From positions 1,116,001 to 1,180,000 of the forward strand of contig CP012068.1 in NCBI GenBank assembly GCA_001189495.1: a DNA stretch of 64,000 nucleotides. Reading direction: 5' to 3'. The stretch comes from Eubacterium sulci ATCC 35585. Lineage in GTDB: Bacteria; Bacillota; Clostridia; Peptostreptococcales; Anaerovoracaceae. Below the pieces are notes generated by a model. That model made no database searches and was not told the DNA's origin. It saw only the letters and a program-made list of their open reading frames with translations. The translations under genes were made by a program, and so were the position numbers. Shown here in pieces: positions 17,410-26,747 of the stretch (its first letter is position 1; each line of letters begins with the position of its first letter).

Positions 17410-19419
17410 CTAAAATCCACTGTACGGATTAACATCTATTACAAAGCTTAGCTTGGTCTTAGATGTAACATATTCTCCATATTTGCTTATATAATATATA
17501 TACTTATTTCTACTGCCCTTAGAAGCCTTAATTAGGATTGAGTATCTAAATACATCCTTCTCCTTTGATATTTGGTGGCTTCCCTTAGGCCCAAATATCT
17601 CATTTTCACTTTTGTCTATTTCCTTCTTGCTAAGATAATCCTTGCATTCTAGAGCAAGCTTTTCGGCTTCTGACTCATTTTCCCCTATAAACTGTACCTG
17701 TATAAGGTCGCTGAAAGGAGGATACTTCATTAACTTTCTAAAGCCTATCTCTTCAGCAAAGAAACCCTCATAGTCATATTTGGATGCTGCAGTTATCGCT
17801 AGGCTTTCTGGGTTATATGTTTGAATTATAACCTCACCCTTCTTTAATCCTCTGCCCGCACGTCCTGCAACCTGCGTAATCAGCTGAAATGTTCTTTCCG
17901 CCGACCTATAGTCAGGTATATTGAGAGTAGTATCAGCAGATACTACACATGCAAGCCCTACATTCCTAAAATCCAGTCCCTTTGCAACAAGCTGGGTTCC
18001 AACCAAAATCTTAGTCTTTCCCGACGCAAATCTATTAAGTATCGCCGAAACCTCCCTGCTATTTTTGGCAGTATCAAGGTCAAAACGCTCTGTCTCGTAG
18101 TCCTTAAACTCTTTCTTGACGAATTCCTCGACTTGCTCAGTTCCAACGCCTATGAACTTAATAAACTTACTCGAGCACTCTGGACATTCCTTAGGTATAT
18201 CAAAATGCCTTCCGCAGTAGTGACAAACTGCTGCATTCTCTTTTTTGTGATATGTTAGACTTATGCCGCAGTCTGGACACATCAAAGTGTTTCCGCAGTC
18301 TTTACAGCTTATGCTGCTCGAATATCCACGCCTGTTAAGAAAGAGTATTACCTGCTGTCCGCTCTCAAGATGTTTCTCCATGCTTTGATAAAGCTTATCA
18401 CTGAATATACTGCGATTTCCTTTTCTCAGCTCCTGTCTCATATCGACTATGGACATTTCTGGAAGTTCAACTGCATTGTATCTCGTATTCATCTCAATGA
18501 GCTTATATATACCTTCCTTAGCCCTTTGGTACGATACCACTGAAGGTGTTGCACTTCCTAGCAAAAGCACTCCGCTATAGTGCATTAGGCGCTTAAAAGC
18601 TATATCTACAGTCTCATACTTAGGCGTCATATCAGACTTATATGTCGACTCGTGTTCCTCATCTAATATTATAAGCCCAATGTTTTCGAGTGGTGCAAAG
18701 ACCGCCATTCTCGCTCCAATTACAATCTTAGCTTCTCCACTCCTTACCCTGCTCCACTCATCAAAACGCTCCCTACCTGTGAGGTGGCTATGAAGTATCG
18801 CACAGCTTTCCTTTCCGAATCTTCCTATGAACCTTTCGGTAATCTGCTTTGTCAAAGCTATCTCAGGTAACAGCATTATAACCGTCTTTCCCTTAGATAT
18901 AGCCCTTGCAGCAGCCTGCATATAAACCTCAGTCTTACCGCTTCCTGTAACACCCTTGAGAAGAAAGTTCGTCTGTAATCCTGAATCTATAGCTGCGTTT
19001 ATCTCTTCGCATGCTGCTTTCTGCTCATCAGTAAGATTATCTATATCCTGTCTCTCGCCCTCTGTATCGCTTAGTGGATTCTTCTCCTTGCCTTTCTTTG
19101 CTGCTTTTCCTCTTGGAATAAAGCAGTTCACTGCATCAAGGTATTTGATACCATATCTCTGTCTCATCCAGATAGCAGTTTCAATCATCTCTTCAGACAA
19201 AGATATATCATCTTCAGTCTCGCTAATCTCCTTAAGCTTAGACTCATCGAGATCACAGTCATCCATGATTTCAAAGACAAAGCCTCGCCTCTTGGTATCT
19301 CCTTTGCTAAAAGGAACCTTTACGACCTGACCAATCCTAATGTCATCAGCGCATCTATATGTGTAGAGCCTATCGGTATGTCTGCTCCTATTTTCTATAA
19401 CAAGCTTCGCATATTTCAT
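17410..19419 (-). CDS. priA: Primosomal replication restart helicase PriA
   Basis: PriA reloads the replicative helicase at stalled forks. It has an N-terminal DNA-binding domain (1-100), then a DEAH-type helicase core with GVTGSGKTEVY (Walker A), LDEEHE (Walker B), GSATPS, and QVAGRAGRG (motif VI). Eight cysteines for two zinc ions occur between motifs (for example CKDCG, CPDCG, CHYCG, CPEC). At 669 residues it is at the short end of the family, mostly through a compact N-terminal part. The start codon overlaps the asnA stop as TAATG; no separate ribosome-binding site is needed. Confidence 0.97.
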   Translation of the reverse strand: MKYAKLVIENRSRHTDRLYTYRCADDIRIGQVVKVPFSKGDTKRRGFVFEIMDDCDLDESKLKEISETEDDISLSEEMIETAIWMRQRYGIKYLDAVNCFIPRGKAAKKGKEKNPLSDTEGERQDIDNLTDEQKAACEEINAAIDSGLQTNFLLKGVTGSGKTEVYMQAAARAISKGKTVIMLLPEIALTKQITERFIGRFGKESCAILHSHLTGRERFDEWSRVRSGEAKIVIGARMAVFAPLENIGLIILDEEHESTYKSDMTPKYETVDIAFKRLMHYSGVLLLGSATPSVVSYQRAKEGIYKLIEMNTRYNAVELPEMSIVDMRQELRKGNRSIFSDKLYQSMEKHLESGQQVILFLNRRGYSSSISCKDCGNTLMCPDCGISLTYHKKENAAVCHYCGRHFDIPKECPECSSKFIKFIGVGTEQVEEFVKKEFKDYETERFDLDTAKNSREVSAILNRFASGKTKILVGTQLVAKGLDFRNVGLACVVSADTTLNIPDYRSAERTFQLITQVAGRAGRGLKKGEVIIQTYNPESLAITAASKYDYEGFFAEEIGFRKLMKYPPFSDLIQVQFIGENESEAEKLALECKDYLSKKEIDKSENEIFGPKGSHQISKEKDVFRYSILIKASKGSRNKYIYYISKYGEYVTSKTKLSFVIDVNPYSGF

Positions 19420-20429
19420 TACAACAAGAATATATTTGCCTTACGACATTCCTCATCCATTTCCTTTGGCCAAACGCTTACCTGAACCTCTCCAATGTGA
19501 GCCTTGCGAAGGAAGAACATGCAGAGTCTGCTCTGTCCAATTCCTCCGCCTATAGAAAGCGGTAATTCACCATTTAGGACAGCACTCTGAAACGATAGGT
19601 TCTTTCTGTCCTCTGCTCCTGCAAGCTTAAGCTGTCTTTCCATAGCATCACTATCTACTCTTATTCCCATTGAAGTTATCTCAAATGCGATATCTAATAC
19701 ATCGTTCCAGAGAAGTATGTCTCCGTTCAGCTCCCAATCATCGTAGTCAGGAGATCTTCCATCGTGCTTTTCTCCAGATTTAAGAGTTCCACCTATCTTC
19801 TCTATAAAAACTGCTCCATGAGCCTTGGTTATCAGGTTTTCTCTTTCCTTTGGTGTCTTATCAGGATATAGATCCTCTAGCTCCTGAGATGTTATAAAAT
19901 AAATCTCATTAGGGAGCTCTGTCTGTATATCTCTGTAAAGTCTATTTACATAGTCACCTAAGTTCTTCACCGCATTATATATGGTCGTTACAGTCTCATG
20001 GAGGTACTCTGTGGTTCTCTGCTCCTTAGTAATAACCTTCTCCCAGTCCCACTGGTCAACGTAAAGTGAGTGAATATTATCCAGCTCTTCATCACGTCTT
20101 ATAGCGTTCATGTCTGTATAGATTCCGTGACCTGGCTTAATTCCGTATTTACCTAGAGCCATTCTCTTCCACTTTGCAAGTGACTGTACGATTTCTACGG
20201 TCTTCTCGTCCATGTCTAGGATGGTAAAGCTTACTCTTCTTTCCACACCGTTTAAGTTATCGTTAAGACCTGTTTCTGGTGCAACAAAAAGTGGTGCTGA
20301 AACTCTTCTTAGGTTTAGACCATAAGCTAGTTCCTGCTGAAAATAGTCCTTTATCTTCTTTATTGCGCGCTGCGTTTCCATTGGCGGAATAGTAGGCGCA
20401 TAGTTCTTTGGTTTAATCAATTTTGACAT
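19419..20429 (-). CDS. asnA: Aspartate-ammonia ligase
   Basis: AsnA makes asparagine from aspartate, ammonia and ATP; it is related to class II aminoacyl-tRNA synthetases. I chose the ATG at 20429 because GAAAGGG sits nine bases before it; an upstream ATG at 20447 overlaps this site. The 336-residue protein contains the family motifs APLFVAPETGLND, LGKYGIKPGHGIYTDMNAIR, VDQWDWE, SMGIRVD and SIGGGIGQSRLCMF. Its length is normal. It lies between queH and priA in the same transcription unit. Confidence 0.97.
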   Translation of the reverse strand: MSKLIKPKNYAPTIPPMETQRAIKKIKDYFQQELAYGLNLRRVSAPLFVAPETGLNDNLNGVERRVSFTILDMDEKTVEIVQSLAKWKRMALGKYGIKPGHGIYTDMNAIRRDEELDNIHSLYVDQWDWEKVITKEQRTTEYLHETVTTIYNAVKNLGDYVNRLYRDIQTELPNEIYFITSQELEDLYPDKTPKERENLITKAHGAVFIEKIGGTLKSGEKHDGRSPDYDDWELNGDILLWNDVLDIAFEITSMGIRVDSDAMERQLKLAGAEDRKNLSFQSAVLNGELPLSIGGGIGQSRLCMFFLRKAHIGEVQVSVWPKEMDEECRKANIFLL

Positions 20430-20456
20430 ATATCTATACCCTTTCAAATTGTTTGT

Positions 20457-21110
20457 CTATCTCTTAGAAAATTTACATCCACAGTAGTTCTGTCTATATA
20501 GATGGTGTTCCTTGGAAAGTTGAATACTTCTCTGAAATCCCGCCTTCTTTTTAAAATCCATATCTAAGAATGAAACTCCATACTTCTTCTCGCAATCCCT
20601 ACCTATCTCAGCTATCAAAGCATAATTCTTATGTGGGCTTACAGTCAAAGTGCTAGCAAAGAAATCAAAGTCATATTCCTTAGCAATTCTTGCTGTCTCC
20701 TCAAGTCTCTGCCTAAAGCAAACTGTGCATCTTGCTCCGCCTTCTGGTTCGGACTCTAGACCAGTTACTAGCTCAAGATATTCCTCAGGTTTATATGCAC
20801 CCTCAATATATCTTACTCTCTGATCCTCATCTAAATCCTTATTGAACTCATCTATAAAGCGAATTTGCTCATGCTTACGCTTCTCATACTCGTCATTTTC
20901 TGTAATGCATGGATTATAGTAAAAAACTGTTATTCTATAGTCACCAAACAGCCTCTCAATTACTGCCGTACTGCAAGGTCCACAGCAACTATGTAGTAAA
21001 ACCTTTGGCTTGATATTTTCTTTGCCGAGCTTGACTATTTCTCCGCAAAGCTCATCATTCTTACAACAGCAGTTATCCATACTTTCCTGCCTGCATTTAT
21101 TCTTATTCAT
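20457..21110 (-). CDS. queH: Epoxyqueuosine reductase QueH
   Basis: QueH performs the last step of queuosine synthesis, reducing epoxyqueuosine in tRNA; it is the non-cobalamin alternative to QueG. The cysteine signature is complete: HSCCGPCST near the start, a CTVC pair in the centre and YCGCKF near the end, consistent with the iron-sulfur and metal sites described for the family, with TLTVSPHKN between them. I prefer the ATG at 21110 (AGGAAG seven bases upstream) over a GTG at 21140; this gives 217 residues. Divergent from the radical SAM gene. Confidence 0.93.
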   Translation of the reverse strand: MNKNKCRQESMDNCCCKNDELCGEIVKLGKENIKPKVLLHSCCGPCSTAVIERLFGDYRITVFYYNPCITENDEYEKRKHEQIRFIDEFNKDLDEDQRVRYIEGAYKPEEYLELVTGLESEPEGGARCTVCFRQRLEETARIAKEYDFDFFASTLTVSPHKNYALIAEIGRDCEKKYGVSFLDMDFKKKAGFQRSIQLSKEHHLYRQNYCGCKFSKR

Positions 21111-21202
21111 TGCCAATCTTCCTGATAAATTTGTCTTCACATTTCAGTCAATGTATATTAGTATATTATAGCATATAGATAGCTCAAATAAAAGGATTAA
21201 CC

Positions 21203-22153
21203 ATGAACAGCTACACCCCAAATAATGTTGATTTTACACGTTCTTCTGACAATTTCTCAGAAGGCCTATTGAGAATAAACACACTTAATCAAGCGCTAAA
21301 AAAGGAGTTTGGAGAAAAAGTCGTCAAGCTTTCGATTGACGCCGGTTTTACATGCCCAAATAGAGACGGAAGCAAGGGCTTTGGTGGTTGTACTTTTTGT
21401 TCGTCAAGTGGTAGCGGAGATAACGCATCAAACATAGATGAACAGATAAATTTGCTATCCGAAAAATGGCCAAACGCAAAGTATATAGCCTATTTCCAAA
21501 ACTATTCAGGAACCTACGCTCCTGTGTCAAAACTTCGAGAGCTTTATTATGGTGCTTTAGATGACCCTCGCATATTGGGTCTTGCAATTGCAACGAGGAG
21601 CGACTGCATAGATGATGATTGCCTTGCTCTTTTAGACGAGATAAACAAGAAGCATTTTCTCTGGGTTGAACTAGGACTACAAACCATACACGAAGATAGT
21701 GCAAGAAATCTTAATCTCTGCCACAGCTTGCATGACTATAACGATACGATCTCAAAGTTAAATGCACTTAATATAAGGACTGTTACTCATCTTATTTTAG
21801 GACTCCCAGGTGAATCAAAGCAAGATATGAAAATGAGTGTAAAACACGCAGTAAAGAGCAATACATGGGGTCTTAAGCTACATCTTCTTAATATGATTTC
21901 TGGAACTAAACTAGCTAAAGAATACCCTGATTATATTCCATTTGAATCAATGGACGAATATGCAGAGCTCGTTTGCGACTTGCTAGAAATAATCCCTTAT
22001 AAGATCGTTATGCATAGGCTTTCCGCAGATTCTAAAGCCGAGACTTTAATAGCGCCAAAATGGGCATATCGCAAAAGACTTGTCCTAAACACCATAAATC
22101 AAAAATTGAGGGAAAGAGATTCCTGGCAAGGAAAATTCTCAGATAAAAAATAG
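21203..22153 (+). CDS. Radical SAM protein, TIGR01212 (YtqA/YhcC) family
   Basis: The 316-residue protein carries an iron-sulfur cysteine cluster spread as CPNRDGSKGFGGCTFC, the signature of the TIGR01212 radical SAM family, followed by GLAIATRSDC, FLWVELGLQT and THLILGLPGE, which build the partial TIM barrel. The exact reaction of the family is not settled to my knowledge, although a tRNA or other RNA modification has been suggested for close relatives. It is divergent from queH and ends at a bidirectional terminator. AAAGGA precedes the ATG. Confidence 0.92.
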   Translation: MNSYTPNNVDFTRSSDNFSEGLLRINTLNQALKKEFGEKVVKLSIDAGFTCPNRDGSKGFGGCTFCSSSGSGDNASNIDEQINLLSEKWPNAKYIAYFQNYSGTYAPVSKLRELYYGALDDPRILGLAIATRSDCIDDDCLALLDEINKKHFLWVELGLQTIHEDSARNLNLCHSLHDYNDTISKLNALNIRTVTHLILGLPGESKQDMKMSVKHAVKSNTWGLKLHLLNMISGTKLAKEYPDYIPFESMDEYAELVCDLLEIIPYKIVMHRLSADSKAETLIAPKWAYRKRLVLNTINQKLRERDSWQGKFSDKK

Positions 22154-22186
22154 ACAGGCAAGTGAAGTGCGCTTGCCCGTCTGTTT
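22152..22186. terminator. Bidirectional terminator after the radical SAM gene and the heme operon
   Basis: Eleven-base arms AGACAGGCAAG and CTTGCCCGTCT with one wobble pair, followed by TTTT on the plus strand and by TATTTTTTA on the minus strand. It separates two converging transcription units. Confidence 0.85.
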
Positions 22187-22197
22187 TGATATAAATG

Positions 22198-22569
22198 CTA
22201 TTCTATTGTCTTAACCCTAAATGCGAAGTAAAGCATATGTCCAAGCCATACTATTGCTAAAACAATCCTTCCGACTGGAACTGCGTGCATCATGTAAAAG
22301 CCAAAGCCCATAAGAAGCGTTATAATAACCATGATTCTTATCTTTGTAGCCTTTGTCATACCACGTTTTTCCACGAATGACTCTAGATTATTCTTATATA
22401 GCTTTGTTGACTTAAACCAGCTATTTAGTCTCTCTGAACTTGCCGTAAAGCAAACCATTGTCAGCATCAAAAATGGAAATGTCGGTAGAAACGGTAAAAC
22501 AGCACCTATTGCACCTATTCCAAGGCTAATACATCCAACTATAATGAGGAATATCTTTTTTATAGTCAT
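22198..22569 (-). CDS. DUF454 (YbaN-like) inner-membrane protein
   Basis: A 123-residue membrane protein. The first helix contains GCISLGIGAIGAVLPFLPTFPFLML, the signature of DUF454, and the C-terminal half has two further hydrophobic segments around a short basic loop. The function of the family is not known. It is the last gene of the heme-acquisition operon, ten bases after the ABC pair and in front of a terminator, so a link to heme or envelope handling is possible from position only. AGGAGG precedes the ATG. Confidence 0.85.
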   Translation of the reverse strand: MTIKKIFLIIVGCISLGIGAIGAVLPFLPTFPFLMLTMVCFTASSERLNSWFKSTKLYKNNLESFVEKRGMTKATKIRIMVIITLLMGFGFYMMHAVPVGRIVLAIVWLGHMLYFAFRVKTIE

Positions 22570-22578
22570 TTTATCCTC

Positions 22579-24225
22579 CTAGCTTACTCTGCCATTATCA
22601 ATTTTATAAATTCTATCTGCTATCTTCATCGTTGATTCTCTGTGTGATACAAGCACTACACTTTTGCCGTTCGCCTCATTTTTGAGCACCTTGAGTATGG
22701 CACCTTCGTTTAGGCTATCTAGATTTGATGTAGGCTCATCCATAAGAATGAGCGGTGAATCATGAAGGAATGCTCTTGCCACACCTAGTCTCTGACGCTC
22801 TCCACCAGATAGTGTTTCTCCTAGCTCTCCTACCTCTGAATCGTATCCATTTGGTAAAGTCATGATAAAGTCGTGAACTGATGCCTTCTTGCAGGCTTCG
22901 ATAACTTCTTCACGCGTAGCATCAAGCTTTGCAATCTTAATATTGTTTTCTATCGTATCCCTAAATAGCTCTGTTTCCTGAGTTACAAAGCTTTCAAGTT
23001 CTCTTAAGTTTGATGTATTAATCTTGTCAATATCCCTATCTGAAATATAGATATGTCCGCTATCTACCTTCCAAAATCTCATTAGAAGCTTGAGTAATGT
23101 TGATTTACCACTACCGCTCTTACCTATGATTCCTAGGATTTCATTCTTCTTGATTTCGACATTGATGCCTTCAAGAATCATATTCTCCTGATCATTTTCC
23201 GTGTATGAGAAATTCAAATTTTCAACCCTTGCCCCAGTAAAATCAACACTTTCATTTCCGGCAATGTCCTCTACCACAGGTTTCTCATCTAAGATACCAA
23301 ACACTCTTCTTGCTGAAGCTAAAGTATTGTTTAGAGAGCTTCCTAGGTTTGCTAAGGCGATTACTGGTCCAAATGATGAAAACATGGCAAATACAGGTAT
23401 TACAACTCCTTCGAGGTTCCCTGTACCCTTGCTTAGGTAGCTTGCAATAAACAGCATTCCAAAGTCAAAGAACATTATAACTCCACTTGTGAGAGCTATA
23501 TTCGCTCCAAGATTTGCTTTGAGCTTTTTCTCTGTTTCACTTAGCTGAAGTGATTTCTCAGCCATTTGCTCAATGCGCTCATCACCGTAAGAAAACTGGA
23601 TTATTTCCTTTAATCCTCTAAGGTTATCAAGCATATTACTACTCATATCTCCAGATTTTTCTCTCATCTCATCGCCTATACCAGCGCTGAGCTTTGACAT
23701 AATCACTGGAATTACAAGACCTACACATATATAAGCCACTGCAGCCCATAGTCCTAGAATCCATCCGTAGCTTCCAATGAAAGCAATCATTATAATCGAA
23801 AAAATTGTCGCTATCGCAACTGGTGAAATGGTATGTGCAAAGAACACCTCTAGAAGCTCGATATCAGCTGTAATAATTGAAATTAGATTTCCTTTTCCGT
23901 GACCGTCAAGCTTTGCTGGGCAAAGTCTTCTAAGTGCTACAAATACCTTATCTCTAATTATAGCTAGTATCTTAAAAGCAATGTAGTGATTGCATGTCTG
24001 CTCTCCATATCTGAGAAAACCTCTAGCGAGCGCTGAAACACCCATGATTATGAATATAAAAGTCAAACCATCTATATCACCATTTACAAAACTAACTATT
24101 CCAAATCCTCCAAGGATGGTAATAAATGCCGCAGCAAGATGACCAAGAGTTCCTAGGAATATTCCTAAAAGCATCACATACTTGAGGGGATTTATCATTT
24201 TAAGCAGTCTTATCATTACTTTCAT
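22579..24225 (-). CDS. ABC transporter half-unit, permease-ATPase fusion (CydC-like)
   Basis: This 548-residue protein has six membrane helices (about 1-290) fused to an ABC ATPase: GKSGSGKSTLLK (Walker A), ETLSGGERQRLGVARA (signature), LILMDEPTS (Walker B) and VSHRES (H-loop). It begins three bases after the next gene and the two should form a heterodimer. The ATPase and the order resemble CydDC, which in other bacteria has been linked to export of thiols and more recently to heme transport. No cydAB is near. Because the pair follows a heme importer, heme or a related molecule is the best guess for the substrate, but this is inference. Confidence 0.88.
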   Translation of the reverse strand: MKVMIRLLKMINPLKYVMLLGIFLGTLGHLAAAFITILGGFGIVSFVNGDIDGLTFIFIIMGVSALARGFLRYGEQTCNHYIAFKILAIIRDKVFVALRRLCPAKLDGHGKGNLISIITADIELLEVFFAHTISPVAIATIFSIIMIAFIGSYGWILGLWAAVAYICVGLVIPVIMSKLSAGIGDEMREKSGDMSSNMLDNLRGLKEIIQFSYGDERIEQMAEKSLQLSETEKKLKANLGANIALTSGVIMFFDFGMLFIASYLSKGTGNLEGVVIPVFAMFSSFGPVIALANLGSSLNNTLASARRVFGILDEKPVVEDIAGNESVDFTGARVENLNFSYTENDQENMILEGINVEIKKNEILGIIGKSGSGKSTLLKLLMRFWKVDSGHIYISDRDIDKINTSNLRELESFVTQETELFRDTIENNIKIAKLDATREEVIEACKKASVHDFIMTLPNGYDSEVGELGETLSGGERQRLGVARAFLHDSPLILMDEPTSNLDSLNEGAILKVLKNEANGKSVVLVSHRESTMKIADRIYKIDNGRVS

Positions 24226-24228
24226 ATC

Positions 24229-25953
24229 CTACACCCCTCTCATATTTTCTAAGCTTTGCTGAGTTTCCCACAGAGTGCTATATGTCCCATGCATAGCTAA
24301 GAGCTCTTCGTGAGTTCCCTCTTCCTTTAGCTGGCCCTTCTCCAAGACAAATATCTTATCTGAACTTACGACATTTGCAAGCCTATGAGAAATCATCAAA
24401 ACGCCTTTGTGCTTTGCAAGCTCCTTGATTTGCTCTAGAATAACTTCTTCACTTTCCACATCGATATTCGATGTCGATTCATCAAAGATATAGAACCTGC
24501 TGTCATGCAGAAGACCTCTTGCTAGGGCAAGTCTCTGCTTCTGTCCTCCTGAAAGGTTTCCACCAGCCTCTGCAATTTCAAAATCAAGACCATTGTCAGC
24601 CTCAAAGAAATCAGCTAGATTGGTCTTTTTAAGCACATCCCAAAGTTCTTTATCCTTGGCATCTGCTTTAGCCATCAAAAGATTATCCCTAACCGATCCC
24701 TTAAATATATAACTGCTATGGCTAATATATGTAATGTTTTCCATTACAGATTTCTCGGAAATCTCATTGAAATCTACTTCTCCAACGAATATCTTACCGC
24801 TATAGTTCTTGCTCCTCTTCATGAGAAGTGAAGCCATAGTAGACTTTCCGCTTCCGCTTGCGCCTACGAGTGAAACCATCCCTTGCTCTAATAACTCGAT
24901 TGAAATATCGTTAAGAACATTGTGGCTTTCGTCATATGCAAAACTTAGATTCTCCACCTTGATTGATCCTTTTCCCGGAAGGCTCATTGTTTTTTCCTCT
25001 GGAACTTCTAGGTCTAAAATCTTGAAAATCTTATCTATCGCCGCCATACCGTTCATTGCAATGTGGAAGAAGCTTCCAAGCTGTCTCATAGGAATAAAGA
25101 AATCAGCAGAAAGAAGTATTATTGCTATAGCCTGATCAAGCCTTATGTTTCCTGCGACAAACTGTTTAACGGTCAGTATTATTCCAAGTGCTGCTCCGCC
25201 ATATGCAACAATATCCATAATAGTTATAGAGTTAAGCTGCATTGTGAGGACCTTCATTGTAATCTTTCTGAATTCCTCAGCCTCCTCGTTCATCTTCTTG
25301 TTTTTGTATTCATCGGCTTGATAAATCTTAAGCGTAGTAAGCCCCTGGAGATTCTCTAAAAATGTATCTCCAAGACCTGTATATTTTCCCCAATACTTTG
25401 CTAAAAGTTTCTTTGCAAAGGTTTGAACCGCTGCAATTGAAATTGGAATTAGCGGAACGCAAAGAAGCAGAACTATCGCAGGTGTAAAGCTCATAAATAC
25501 TATTACAGCAAACAGCGTGAGCGGTGCAAGCAGCGAATAAAACAGCTGTGGCAGATATAGACCAAAATAAGTCTCGATCTGCTCGACACCTTCTACTGAA
25601 ACCTGAACAACCTCAGATGTTCTCACTTTCTCGTTGTAGCTGCTTCCAAGTGTAAGCATTTTCTCCATTATCTTGTGTCTAAGAACCTGCTTTACCTTCT
25701 TTGATGAAAGATAGCTCATTTTACTTGATGCTACATTACAAATCACCCTAGTCAGTACAGCAATTGCAAGAATTACTATTAGTCTAACCAGCTTCACATC
25801 CGTAACATTTCCGTAATATGTATCGCTGATAAAACCGGATATTAAAAATATCGCAACTATATTGGCAATCAGGTTTATCCACTGAAAGAATATATTTCCG
25901 TATATATATTTCTTCCCATCAGATAAGAGCCTGACAAGTCTCTTATTAATCAT
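24229..25953 (-). CDS. ABC transporter half-unit, permease-ATPase fusion (CydD-like)
   Basis: The 574-residue partner of the preceding gene. Six helices lie in the first 310 residues; the ATPase has GASGSGKSTMAS (Walker A), GGNLSGGQKQRLALARG (signature), FYIFDESTSNID (Walker B, with Glu) and ISHRLANV (H-loop). Both ATPase sites of the pair look intact. It follows the heme importer ATPase by 18 bases in the same orientation, so it is in the same operon. A siderophore-type or cytochrome-assembly role is possible as well; the substrate cannot be read from the sequence. Confidence 0.88.
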   Translation of the reverse strand: MINKRLVRLLSDGKKYIYGNIFFQWINLIANIVAIFLISGFISDTYYGNVTDVKLVRLIVILAIAVLTRVICNVASSKMSYLSSKKVKQVLRHKIMEKMLTLGSSYNEKVRTSEVVQVSVEGVEQIETYFGLYLPQLFYSLLAPLTLFAVIVFMSFTPAIVLLLCVPLIPISIAAVQTFAKKLLAKYWGKYTGLGDTFLENLQGLTTLKIYQADEYKNKKMNEEAEEFRKITMKVLTMQLNSITIMDIVAYGGAALGIILTVKQFVAGNIRLDQAIAIILLSADFFIPMRQLGSFFHIAMNGMAAIDKIFKILDLEVPEEKTMSLPGKGSIKVENLSFAYDESHNVLNDISIELLEQGMVSLVGASGSGKSTMASLLMKRSKNYSGKIFVGEVDFNEISEKSVMENITYISHSSYIFKGSVRDNLLMAKADAKDKELWDVLKKTNLADFFEADNGLDFEIAEAGGNLSGGQKQRLALARGLLHDSRFYIFDESTSNIDVESEEVILEQIKELAKHKGVLMISHRLANVVSSDKIFVLEKGQLKEEGTHEELLAMHGTYSTLWETQQSLENMRGV

Positions 25954-25970
25954 AAACTATTTTTCCTTTA

Positions 25971-26747
25971 CTAAGCCATATACACAAACGGCTTTCCCTT
26001 GACCTCTACTATATCTAATTCCACACCATATAGTTCCTTCAGAAGCGCCTCATTTATAACGCTTTCCGGTGCTCCTTGCGCTATTGACTTACCAGCCTTT
26101 AAAGCTATTACCTCCGTGCTATATCTCATCGCCTGATTCATGTCGTGTAATACCATAATTATAGATATACCGTGCTCTTTGTTCAGACTTTCTATCAATT
26201 TCAACACCTCAATCTGATGCTTTATATCTAGAAAAGTTGTTGGCTCATCAAGAAGTAAGGTGTCTGTATCCTGCGCTAAAGACATAGCTATCCATGCGCG
26301 CTGTCTCTGTCCTCCAGAAAGCTGAGATAATAACTCTCCCTTTATGTCATACACTCCCGTAACAGACATGGCCCAATTTATTTTGTCCTCATCCTCATCC
26401 CTCTTTGATGGAATATATAAATTTTCATATGGAACCCTGCCGTAGCCAACTAGCTTTTCCACTGTTACATCAAAGGGAATCGTATTTTGTTGATGCACTA
26501 TCGCAAGTTTTTTAGCAAGCTCTCTGAGCTTTATCTTTGATAAATCTTCACCTAGGAACTTAATTTCACCGCTATCGTATCTAAGATTCTTGGTCATCAA
26601 ATTGAAAAGTGTTGACTTTCCACATCCATTTGCCCCAATTATCGTTGTTACTCCACCCGGCTTAATCGTCAAAGATAGATCGTCTATAACCTTGTCCTTA
26701 TCATAGCTGAAAGACAGGTTCTTTATCTCAAATAGATTATCTGCCAT
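25971..26747 (-). CDS. htsC: Heme/iron-complex ABC importer, ATPase subunit
   Basis: The 258-residue ATPase energises import. It shows IGANGCGKSTLF (Walker A), LLSQLSGGQRQRAWIAM (signature), TLLLDEPTTFLD (Walker B) and VLHDMNQAM (H-loop), and it is of the FecE/FhuC type used with iron-complex permeases. It overlaps the permease gene by 11 bases. By position in the shp-lipoprotein-permease order it corresponds to HtsC/SiaC in streptococci; I give the symbol by analogy of gene order and domain type, not by a database match. Confidence 0.93.
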   Translation of the reverse strand: MADNLFEIKNLSFSYDKDKVIDDLSLTIKPGGVTTIIGANGCGKSTLFNLMTKNLRYDSGEIKFLGEDLSKIKLRELAKKLAIVHQQNTIPFDVTVEKLVGYGRVPYENLYIPSKRDEDEDKINWAMSVTGVYDIKGELLSQLSGGQRQRAWIAMSLAQDTDTLLLDEPTTFLDIKHQIEVLKLIESLNKEHGISIIMVLHDMNQAMRYSTEVIALKAGKSIAQGAPESVINEALLKELYGVELDIVEVKGKPFVYMA

